Source of the DNA: Candidatus Saccharimonadota bacterium
Lineage (GTDB): Bacteria; Patescibacteriota; Saccharimonadia; Saccharimonadales; Saccharimonadaceae
DNA: 10,927 bases
Direction of reading: 5' to 3'
Assembly (NCBI GenBank): GCA_905371595.1
Contig: CAJPLU010000026.1
Location: 1-10,927, forward strand
Shown: positions 1 to 5,646 of the stretch, piece after piece
Layout: every line of letters begins with the position of its first letter
How positions within the stretch are numbered: the stretch's first letter is position 1
Translations under genes and position numbers: made by a program
The notes under the pieces: generated by a model
What the model was told of the DNA's origin: nothing
Seen by the model: only the letters and a program-made list of their open reading frames with translations
Database searches by the model: none

Positions 1-149
1 AGGGCGAGAAAGTTTATAGCGATGTCCGCAACAAAGCCAATGCTGCCGTCGAAGAAGGCCGCAAAACTGTTGACGACTATAGCGACCGCGCTGTGCGTGC
101 TGCTAACGCCGCCAAGGACGAATTCAGCCGCCCAAGTAAGCGCAAATAA
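1..149 (+). CDS. C-terminal end of a YtxH-like small protein (partial)
   Basis: The frame starting at base 3 is open from the window edge and ends at TAA 147-149, giving the last 48 residues of a protein that begins outside the window. The tail is highly charged and Ala-rich, with repeated acidic/basic helical segments (KANAAVEEGRKTVDDY, RAVRAANAAKDEF) and a very basic end (SKRK). This resembles the amphipathic C-terminal helix of YtxH/general-stress type proteins, which usually carry one N-terminal membrane helix; that part is not visible here. An intrinsic terminator follows 23 bases after the stop, so this is the last gene of its transcript. The family assignment is inferred from composition only. 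Confidence 0.6.
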   Translation, partial: GEKVYSDVRNKANAAVEEGRKTVDDYSDRAVRAANAAKDEFSRPSKRK

Positions 150-172
150 TTGTAGCTAATCAAATACTCAAG

Positions 173-206
173 GCGCTCTGTTTTATTGTAAATCAGGGCG
201 CTTTTT
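173..206 (+). terminator. Intrinsic terminator after the YtxH-like gene
   Basis: An 8-bp stem (GCGCTCTG at 173-180 with CAGGGCGC at 194-201, one G-U pair) closes a 13-nt loop and is followed directly by TTTTT (202-206). Placement just after a stop codon fits a rho-independent terminator. Confidence 0.85.
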
Positions 207-242
207 ATTGTGAAAACTGGCGAGTTGTGGCAAACTAAATCT

Positions 243-542
243 ATGGCTAAAAAGCACAATAATATCTTCGCCCGCATGGCTCAGCGTCTGCATGATGACA
301 ACGAAAAAGGCTCGCGCCAGGCGCTGCTCGAGGAGCTGTTCAACGACTTCAATCGCAATCGCTACGAAATTTACAAGATTAACTTTTTTCGCGGTATATT
401 TTTCGGTTTCGGGTCGCTTTTAGGCGGTACTATGCTGATTGTGTTGTTGGTTTGGGTGCTTAATCTCACCGGCCAACTTGTCCCGAGCGTGGCTGGCTTT
501 ATCGATCAAATACTTAATGTTATGCAGAATAGCCGGCGCTAG
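243..542 (+). CDS. DUF5665-like single-pass membrane protein
   Basis: The protein has 99 residues and starts MAKKHNN. A charged N-terminal part (about 1-45, with an amphipathic stretch LLEELFNDFNRNRYEIYKI) precedes one long hydrophobic helix (about 52-74, GIFFGFGSLLGG then TMLIVLLVWVL) and a short tail. The pattern of a charged helix, NFFRGIFFGFGSLLGG and a Leu/Val/Trp-rich membrane segment matches what I recall of DUF5665 proteins, common in CPR bacteria and of unknown function. I chose ATG 243; the same frame is open to GTG 210, but that codon abuts the T-run of the upstream terminator and would add a Trp/Lys/Thr-type extension of no evident use. No clear Shine-Dalgarno is seen before either start, and no convincing promoter. 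The stop is TAG. Confidence 0.7.
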   Translation: MAKKHNNIFARMAQRLHDDNEKGSRQALLEELFNDFNRNRYEIYKINFFRGIFFGFGSLLGGTMLIVLLVWVLNLTGQLVPSVAGFIDQILNVMQNSRR

Positions 543-576
543 CGTTACGAAATAGCTTCTTTGCTCCTTAAAATTA

Positions 577-607
577 CTGCGCCAAGAGTGCAGGCAGATT
601 GGCGCGG
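577..607 (+). other. Hairpin upstream of the dnaE promoter
   Basis: GCGCCAA (579-585) pairs with TTGGCGC (599-605), extended by T-G and C-G pairs to about 9 bp with a 13-nt loop. It lies between the DUF5665 gene stop and the dnaE -35 box. It has no T-tract, so it is a poor intrinsic terminator; it could be a weak terminator or a DNA-level site near the promoter. Confidence 0.4.
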
Positions 608-613
608 CGCGTC

Positions 614-642
614 TTCAAAAACAACCTAGTCTGCGCTATAAT
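614..642 (+). promoter_or_regulatory. Sigma70-type promoter of dnaE
   Basis: TTCAAA (614-619) and a perfect TATAAT (637-642) are separated by 17 bp. A start site 7 nt past the -10 falls near 649, leaving only about 5 nt before the ATG at 654, too short for a Shine-Dalgarno; none is present. Initiation is expected to be leaderless or nearly so. Confidence 0.65.
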
Positions 643-653
643 AAGCATAAGAT

Positions 654-3600
654 ATGGGTAGTAATTCAGCACAAGGCCAGCCAGCGCTGCAACCGAGCGA
701 TTTCGTGCACCTGCACAATCATACCTTTCATTCGGTACTGGATGGTTTGACTAAAATCAATGATTTGGTTGATAAGGTCAAGGAGTTCGGTATGGAGGCA
801 GCGGCAGTAACCGATCACGGCACGATGAGTGGTATCCTTGACTATTATAAAACTGCCAAAAAAGCTGGCATCAAGCCGATTCTCGGTATCGAGACGTACG
901 TAGCGGCGCGCTCGCGCTTTGACCGCGATCCGGCCAAGGATAAGCAGCGCTTTCACTTGACGGTGCTAGCGATGAATAACACCGGCTTTCATAATTTGAT
1001 GAAGCTATCGACGCAGGCCAATCTGGAGGGAATGTATTACAAACCGCGGATTGATCACGACTTACTAGAGGAGTTGAATGAAGGTCTGATTGTGATGAGC
1101 GGTTGTGCTAGCGGTGAAATTGGCGTAGCTCTCAAAGAAGACGATTACGATCGCGCTCGCGATATCGCCAAATGGTATAAATCGATTCTGGGCGACCGTT
1201 ACTATCTGGAATTACAAGACCACGGCCATCCAAAATCAAACACACACTGGGACGTCCAGGCAAAAATCAACGAGGGCTTGATTAAACTATCGAAGGAGCT
1301 AGACATCGAGATGGTGGTGACTTGCGACGGCCACTACTTGACGCATGAGCACCAGGACGCGCATGAAATTCTGCTATGTGTCGGTACTGGTTCGTACTTG
1401 AGCGATGAAAAGCGGATGAGTCTGAAAGACTTTGAGCTACACTTGACCGACCCGCGCGATATTATTGATCATTGGGGAGAGGAATATCCCGAGGTGATTC
1501 GTAACACTAAAAAGGTGGCTGACCGCTGTAATGTTGAAATTGAGCTGGGCCGCATTCTTATTCCTAAATACCCGCTGCCTGAAGGCGAGAACGAGCACTC
1601 GTATCTGCTGAGATTGACATACCAGGGCTTGCTGCAGCGCTACAACGGTGCTTCAAAAGAGGAAGCCGAGAGGTTAGACCCTGAAGATATCATCCCGCAA
1701 TTGTCTGACGAAGTTCGCCAGCGCGCCGAGATGGAGCTGGGCGTGATGGGCAACATGGGTTATGAGGGTTATTTCTTGATTGTTCAGGACTTTATTAACT
1801 GGGGTAAATCTCAAGGGATTGTTTTTGGTCCGGGCCGTGGTAGCGCCGCCGGCTCGATTATTGCCTACGCGCTGAACATTACCGACCTTGATCCGCTGAA
1901 GTATGGTCTGCTATTCGAGCGTTTCCTTAATCCAGATCGTATTTCCATGCCGGATATTGATGTCGATATTCAAGATACCCGCCGCGACGAAGTGATTGAA
2001 TATTGCGCTAAAAAATACGGCGAAGACCACGTCAGCAATATCGCTACCTTTGGTAAGATGTTCGGCCGCATGGCGGTGCGCGATGTCGCTAGGGTACTGG
2101 AAGTGCCGTATGCCGAGAGCGACCGCTTGGCTAAGTTGGTGCCGCCGCCGAACCAGGGCCGTCACATTCCGTTGTCGGTTAGCGTTAAAGAGGACGCTGA
2201 TTTGCGTAAGGAGTACGAGAATAACCCTACCGCCAAAGAGGTTCTAGATTACGCCATCCAGCTCGAGGGCACGATTCGCAGCCACGGTGTTCATGCCTGC
2301 GGCGTGGTGATTGCGCCGGACACGCTGGTTAACTATATTCCGCTAGAAATGGCACAAAAGGGCGTGGTGGCGACGCAGTTTCCGATGGGCGAAGTCGAGG
2401 AGTTGGGACTGCTGAAGATGGACTTTTTAGGCCTCAGCAACTTGACAATTATTAACAACGCCATGCGTATTATCAAAAAAGTTTATAAAGAAGAAATCGA
2501 CCTGGCGCACTTGCCGCTGGATGACAAGCCAACGTACGAGCTATTTCAGCGCGGCGACACCACCGGCGTGTTTCAGCTAGAATCGGCGGGTATGAAACGC
2601 TACCTGCGGGCGCTCAAGCCGACGCATTTCGAAGACATCATCGCCATGGTAGCGCTGTACCGCCCGGGGCCGATGCAATTTATCGATAGCTTTATCCGCC
2701 GCAAGCACGGCGAAGAGCCGATTACCTACTTGCATGAGGGTATGCGCAACTCGCTGGAAAACACTTACGGAATTTTGGTTTACCAAGAGCAATTTATGCA
2801 AATTTCCAAGGAATGGTGCGGCTTTACTGGCGGTCAAGCTGATACGCTGCGTAAAGCCGTCGGTAAGAAAAAAATCGACCTAATGAAAAAGGTTAAGCCG
2901 GAGTTCGTCGAGGGCGCGGTCAAAGTCGGCGGCGCCACGCGCGAAATGGCGGAAACTTTCTGGACGCAACTGGAGGAATTTGCTAATTACTGCTTTAATA
3001 AGTCGCATGCCGCTTGTTACGGCTTGATTGCCTATTGGACAGCATATCTAAAAGCGCATTATCCGGACGCTTTCATGGCGGCGCTAATGACCAGCGATCA
3101 TGACGATATCGACCGCCTGGCGATTGAAATTACCGAGTGCAAGCATATGGGCCTGGAGGTTCTGGCGCCAGACGTCAATCAGTCATACGTCGAGTTCGGC
3201 GTAGTGCCAGCTGCCAAGCAAGTCCGTTTCGGTATGGCCGCAGTCAAAGGTGTCGGCGTCGGCGCAGTCGAAGAGATTATCCGCGCCCGCGAGGCCGACG
3301 GCCCGTTCAAGTCGGTCGAGGATTTTGCCAAACGTGTCAGTACCAGCAAAGTTAATCGCAAAGCTTGGGAATCGCTGGTCAAAGCCGGTGCTTTCGACGC
3401 GCTAGGCGACCGCAGCGATTTGCTATTTAATCTCGATACGATTCTGGCTTTTGCTAGCAAACTGCAAAAGGAAGCGCTCAGCGGGCAAGTTGATATGTTC
3501 GCGGCGCTCGGCGGCGACAAATTGATGCCGTCGGTCGAACTGAAGGCTTCGCCGGTCAAGTACACCAACAAAGAGCAGCTGATGTGGGAGCGCGAGCTGC

Positions 3601-4355
3601 TGGGCCTGTATATCAGCGCGCACCCGCTAGATAATTACGATGCCTTTTTCGAGGAGCAGACCATTCCGTTGCACGCCTGCACGCCGCAAATCGACGGGCA
3701 GAAAGTGTCGGTCGGCGGCTTGGTGTCGACGATTCGCACCATCGTCACCAAGGCTGGCACCAAAATGGCGTTTGTCGGTATCGAGGACAAAACTAGCGAG
3801 GCAGAATTAATCGTTTTCCCGAGGCTGTACGAGCAGCTTGGCGACGGGCTGCAGCAAGATGCTGTGCTGAAAGTATCCGGCAAGATTAGCGCGCGCGACC
3901 GCGACGGCAATATGACCGACGAGGCGAAAATGATTGCCGATGAAATTAGCGTCGTGACCGACAAGGAATTGAATGAATACCAAAGCCACGGCCGTAAAAT
4001 GACGGCGCCGAAAGGCCGCGCGGCCGTCAAAAGCAAGCGTTATCCGCGCAAAAACGCTAACGGTGCGCCAGCTGTGACGGCTGCAGCCAGCGCCAAAGCG
4101 GCACCAGCAATTATCGCTAAGCCGCTAGAAAAGCTGGAAACTGTCTATGTCAAAGTCAAAAACCCGAGTGATCGCGACCTGCTGGTCTCGCTCAAGAAAC
4201 TGTGCAGCCAAAACCCTGGCCAAAACGACATCATTATGATTCTGGGCGATGATAAGTCCAATGCCATCCGCCTGCCGTTTCGGGTCGATGCCCAGCGCAA
4301 CTTGCGCGCTGGCCTGGCCGAACTGCTGGGCGACGAATGCGTCAAGGTGAAATAG
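654..4355 (+). CDS. dnaE: DNA polymerase III alpha subunit (DnaE)
   Basis: This is the replicative DNA polymerase of the C family, 1233 residues. The N-terminal PHP domain (about 15-290) carries what looks like the full metal-ligand set: H21, H23, D30, H55, E80, H101, C151, D225 and H227. Such a set is typical of DnaE proteins with intrinsic PHP 3'-5' proofreading and is degenerate in E. coli. The polymerase core has GPGRGSAAGS (392-401), catalytic aspartates D434 and D436 in PDIDVDI, and the third in KMDFLGL (D590). A thumb and helix-hairpin-helix region follows, then an OB fold from about 1018 (VSVGGLVSTIRTIV). After it comes an Ala/Lys-rich linker (about 1107-1160) and a C-terminal domain in the place of the tau-binding domain. 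The linker explains the length above the usual 1150 or so. The gene stands alone with its own promoter and terminator. Confidence 0.97.
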   Translation: MGSNSAQGQPALQPSDFVHLHNHTFHSVLDGLTKINDLVDKVKEFGMEAAAVTDHGTMSGILDYYKTAKKAGIKPILGIETYVAARSRFDRDPAKDKQRFHLTVLAMNNTGFHNLMKLSTQANLEGMYYKPRIDHDLLEELNEGLIVMSGCASGEIGVALKEDDYDRARDIAKWYKSILGDRYYLELQDHGHPKSNTHWDVQAKINEGLIKLSKELDIEMVVTCDGHYLTHEHQDAHEILLCVGTGSYLSDEKRMSLKDFELHLTDPRDIIDHWGEEYPEVIRNTKKVADRCNVEIELGRILIPKYPLPEGENEHSYLLRLTYQGLLQRYNGASKEEAERLDPEDIIPQLSDEVRQRAEMELGVMGNMGYEGYFLIVQDFINWGKSQGIVFGPGRGSAAGSIIAYALNITDLDPLKYGLLFERFLNPDRISMPDIDVDIQDTRRDEVIEYCAKKYGEDHVSNIATFGKMFGRMAVRDVARVLEVPYAESDRLAKLVPPPNQGRHIPLSVSVKEDADLRKEYENNPTAKEVLDYAIQLEGTIRSHGVHACGVVIAPDTLVNYIPLEMAQKGVVATQFPMGEVEELGLLKMDFLGLSNLTIINNAMRIIKKVYKEEIDLAHLPLDDKPTYELFQRGDTTGVFQLESAGMKRYLRALKPTHFEDIIAMVALYRPGPMQFIDSFIRRKHGEEPITYLHEGMRNSLENTYGILVYQEQFMQISKEWCGFTGGQADTLRKAVGKKKIDLMKKVKPEFVEGAVKVGGATREMAETFWTQLEEFANYCFNKSHAACYGLIAYWTAYLKAHYPDAFMAALMTSDHDDIDRLAIEITECKHMGLEVLAPDVNQSYVEFGVVPAAKQVRFGMAAVKGVGVGAVEEIIRAREADGPFKSVEDFAKRVSTSKVNRKAWESLVKAGAFDALGDRSDLLFNLDTILAFASKLQKEALSGQVDMFAALGGDKLMPSVELKASPVKYTNKEQLMWERELLGLYISAHPLDNYDAFFEEQTIPLHACTPQIDGQKVSVGGLVSTIRTIVTKAGTKMAFVGIEDKTSEAELIVFPRLYEQLGDGLQQDAVLKVSGKISARDRDGNMTDEAKMIADEISVVTDKELNEYQSHGRKMTAPKGRAAVKSKRYPRKNANGAPAVTAAASAKAAPAIIAKPLEKLETVYVKVKNPSDRDLLVSLKKLCSQNPGQNDIIMILGDDKSNAIRLPFRVDAQRNLRAGLAELLGDECVKVK

Positions 4356-4380
4356 ATTAGGATAAGATAAATTAAACCAA

Positions 4381-4443
4381 AGAAAATAGCCCGCCAGAAA
4401 GGCCTTGCGCCGAGGCTGGCGGCCTCTAGGCGGGCTATTTTCT
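4381..4443. terminator. Bidirectional terminator between dnaE and the convergent gene
   Basis: A perfect 15-bp inverted repeat joins AGAAAATAGCCCGCC (4381-4395) and GGCGGGCTATTTTCT (4429-4443). The 33-nt interior holds further short pairings (AGGCC/GGCCT, GCC/GGC). The A-rich left flank and T-rich right flank let it end transcription from both sides. It lies 25 nt after the dnaE stop and 11 nt from the stop of the minus-strand gene. A small second hairpin (GGGCT 4447-4451 with AGCCC 4457-4461) overlaps the 3' end of that gene. Confidence 0.85.
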
Positions 4444-4454
4444 AGCGGGCTTTA

Positions 4455-4886
4455 TCAGCCCTTGTTGGACGCCGCGGGGGCGTCGTTGGTCTTGGCGTCC
4501 TCCTCCGTAGCGGGGAGATAGATGACAATGCGCCCGCGGCCGGGCGCGTCGATCTTATAAACGGCCTTGTTGTCCCGGATTTTGACATCCGAGACCCACG
4601 AGGCCTTCGTCGCGGCGTCGACGAGCACTGCCTCAAGGCGGCGCGTCTGCGCCTCCTTGACAGACAAATCGGCCTCAAGGCGGCGTATCCTCGCCTCCTT
4701 GATATTCCTCTCGTACTGGGCATTGATCTTCTCAATGCCCAATCTCCACAGGTTAAACAACCCGTAGCTAGAAAGGATCGCCAAGCCGATGAAGTAATGC
4801 CCGTTCTTGACGAGCAGGGCGGCCGCGATGGCCGCGGCCAGGATGGCAGCGAACTCGAGGGCGATACGAGCAATGAAACGCTTCAT
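4455..4886 (-). CDS. Unrecognised two-helix membrane protein with a coiled coil
   Basis: I do not recognise this 143-residue protein. Two hydrophobic segments (about 9-26, Ala-rich, and 31-47) form a likely membrane hairpin. A charged coiled-coil-like helix follows (about 50-92), containing a 14-residue tandem repeat (KEARIRRLEADL, KEAQTRRLEAVL). A small beta-like domain (about 96-125, VSDVKIRDNKAVYKID then GRIVIYLP) and an acidic/Ala tail complete it. ATG 4886 is chosen because a perfect AGGAGG lies 4 nt upstream (complement of 4891-4896); GTG 4904 is upstream of that site. Codon use is unlike its neighbours: 10 of 11 Lys are AAG, all nine Glu are GAG, and it has the only TGA stop among the complete genes here. 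With its near-consensus promoter this suggests recent acquisition or strong expression. The longer minus-strand frame overlapping it (4442-4873) is Arg/Pro/Ser-rich and is rejected. Confidence 0.75.
   Translation of the reverse strand: MKRFIARIALEFAAILAAAIAAALLVKNGHYFIGLAILSSYGLFNLWRLGIEKINAQYERNIKEARIRRLEADLSVKEAQTRRLEAVLVDAATKASWVSDVKIRDNKAVYKIDAPGRGRIVIYLPATEEDAKTNDAPAASNKG
4630..4702 (-). repeat. Tandem duplication inside the coiled-coil region
   Basis: Two 31-nt copies (4630-4660 and 4672-4702, period 42 nt) match at 27 of 31 positions. They encode the two KEAxxRRLEAxL units of the membrane/coiled-coil protein. The period equals 14 codons, i.e. two heptads, so it extends the coil in register. 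Confidence 0.75.
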
Positions 4887-4890
4887 GATT

Positions 4891-4957
4891 CCTCCTAGAA
4901 TCACTCGCTCAAGTAAAAGGGCAACTTCACGCCCTTTATTTTCGAAAACTTGAGCGA
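4891..4957 (-). promoter_or_regulatory. Structured mRNA leader and strong RBS of the 4455 gene
   Basis: The 77-nt predicted leader folds into a nested hairpin. A perfect 10-bp outer stem (TCGCTCAAGT 4905-4914 with ACTTGAGCGA 4948-4957) encloses a 7-bp inner stem (AAAGGGC 4916-4922 with GCCCTTT 4931-4937). In the transcribed direction it ends 8 nt before the AGGAGG (complement of 4891-4896). The inner stem followed by a U-rich stretch also resembles an attenuator. No known riboswitch class is recognised. Confidence 0.6.
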
Positions 4958-4969
4958 AAAGCTAGTATT

Positions 4970-4998
4970 AATATAGCATAGAGTAGTAAAATTGTCAA
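4970..4998 (-). promoter_or_regulatory. Near-consensus extended -10 promoter of the 4455 gene
   Basis: Read on the minus strand: perfect TTGACA (complement of 4993-4998), a 17-bp spacer ending in TGC, then TATATT (complement of 4970-4975). The predicted start site is near 4963. This is the closest match to the sigma70 consensus in the window. Confidence 0.85.
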
Positions 4999-5018
4999 TA
5001 CTTTCCGCAATTATTCCG

Positions 5019-5036
5019 TAAAATTTGCAAATTTTA
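5019..5036. repeat. AT-rich perfect palindrome at the trmH stop codon
   Basis: TAAAATTTGCAAATTTTA is a perfect 18-bp palindrome whose last bases are the stop codon of the methyltransferase gene. It may act as a weak transcript end or as a protein-binding site; its AT-rich stem makes a poor terminator. Confidence 0.5.
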
Positions 5037-5594
5037 GGCATTTTTGGTGGTTTTGCCGCTCGTCGCTAGCTCGTACAGCGCGATTCCGGCCGCTACCGAT
5101 ACGTTGAACGACTCTTTTTGCCCGAACATCGGAATCTCAATGATATCGTCAGCCAATGCCAACCATTCGGGCGCGATACCGTCGACTTCTTCGCCTAGCA
5201 GCAACGCAATGCGGTCTGGCGCCGAATAATCGCGCAGATTGGTACTATTGGCGGCTTGTTCTAGAGCGGCGATGCGGTAGCCCAGCTGTCGCAGTTCGTC
5301 TAGCGGCGGTGCTTCGTGATACTCAAACGGCACTAGGCTCTCGGCGCCGAGCGCAGTCTTGTGGATTTGCTGGGTGATTTTCTGACGAATGTGCGGCAGA
5401 CGCTGGTCGTCCCGCGTGATTTCACCGTCGATTAGCGCGCAATTTGGCGCTTCGCGGCACAAACTCAAATCTGGATACGGCGTATAGCCGCTCAAAATCA
5501 ACCGTTCGACACCGAAACCTTCACATGTCCGAAAAATCGACCCGACATTGAAAGTCGAGCGAATGTTGTGGGCGATGACGACGATTTTTAGCAT
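5034..5594 (-). CDS. TrmH/SpoU-family RNA 2'-O-methyltransferase
   Basis: This 186-residue SPOUT methyltransferase should transfer a methyl group from S-adenosylmethionine to a ribose 2'-OH in tRNA or rRNA. All three SpoU motifs are visible. Motif 1 is around N10 to R22 (NIRSTFNVGSIFRT, with N16 and catalytic-type R22). Motif 2 is LLLGEEVDGI (131-140). Motif 3 is IPMFGQKESFNVSVAAG (154-170), with S162 and N164 in the knotted cofactor site. It is just the catalytic domain, without the N-terminal L30-like substrate domain of rRNA enzymes such as RlmB, so the target cannot be named. The ATG at 5594 lies exactly 6 nt after a TACAAT box, implying a leaderless mRNA. It is divergent from pilB. Confidence 0.9.
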   Translation of the reverse strand: MLKIVVIAHNIRSTFNVGSIFRTCEGFGVERLILSGYTPYPDLSLCREAPNCALIDGEITRDDQRLPHIRQKITQQIHKTALGAESLVPFEYHEAPPLDELRQLGYRIAALEQAANSTNLRDYSAPDRIALLLGEEVDGIAPEWLALADDIIEIPMFGQKESFNVSVAAGIALYELATSGKTTKNA

Positions 5595-5600
5595 AATTCT

Positions 5601-5609
5601 ATTGTAGCA
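5601..5609 (-). promoter_or_regulatory. Extended -10 promoter of the methyltransferase gene
   Basis: On the minus strand TGC precedes TACAAT (complement of 5601-5606), which ends 6 nt before the ATG. Transcription is predicted to start at the A of the start codon. No good -35 is seen, as is common for extended -10 promoters. Confidence 0.65.
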
Positions 5610-5613
5610 CTGT

Positions 5614-5638
5614 TTTTAGCGCAAGCTTTTTGCTAAAA
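5614..5638. repeat. Inverted repeat in the trmH/pilB divergent promoter
   Basis: TTTTAGC (5614-5620) and GCTAAAA (5632-5638) form a perfect 7-bp inverted repeat with an 11-bp spacer. It overlaps the pilB -10 box and sits just upstream of the methyltransferase -10, so it could serve as an operator for both genes or be chance in an AT-rich gap. Confidence 0.45.
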
Positions 5639-5639
5639 T
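5631..5639 (+). promoter_or_regulatory. Extended -10 promoter of pilB
   Basis: TGC followed by TAAAAT (5634-5639) ends 7 nt before ATG 5647. The predicted start site, 5646-5647, makes the transcript leaderless. The AAGG directly abutting the ATG is too close to act as a Shine-Dalgarno. Confidence 0.6.
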
Positions 5640-5646
5640 AAAGGTG

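Noticed and set aside
210..242. GTG start for the DUF5665-like protein
   Set aside because: It abuts the terminator T-run, has no ribosome-binding site, and the extension is not helix-like or family-like; ATG 243 gives the expected MAKK start.
3179..4036. Long minus-strand open frames within dnaE (130 and 133 codons)
   Set aside because: Antisense shadows of a clear polymerase gene; low-complexity Ser/Ala/Leu-rich translations with no start signals.
4442..4873. 143-codon minus-strand frame overlapping the membrane/coiled-coil gene
   Set aside because: Composition is dominated by Arg, Ser and Pro, typical of a shadow frame of GC-rich DNA. The other frame has a promoter, AGGAGG, membrane helices and a coherent coiled coil.
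5641..5646. AAGGTG before pilB ATG as a Shine-Dalgarno
   Set aside because: It directly abuts the start codon with no spacer and overlaps the predicted transcription start, so it cannot act as a normal ribosome-binding site.
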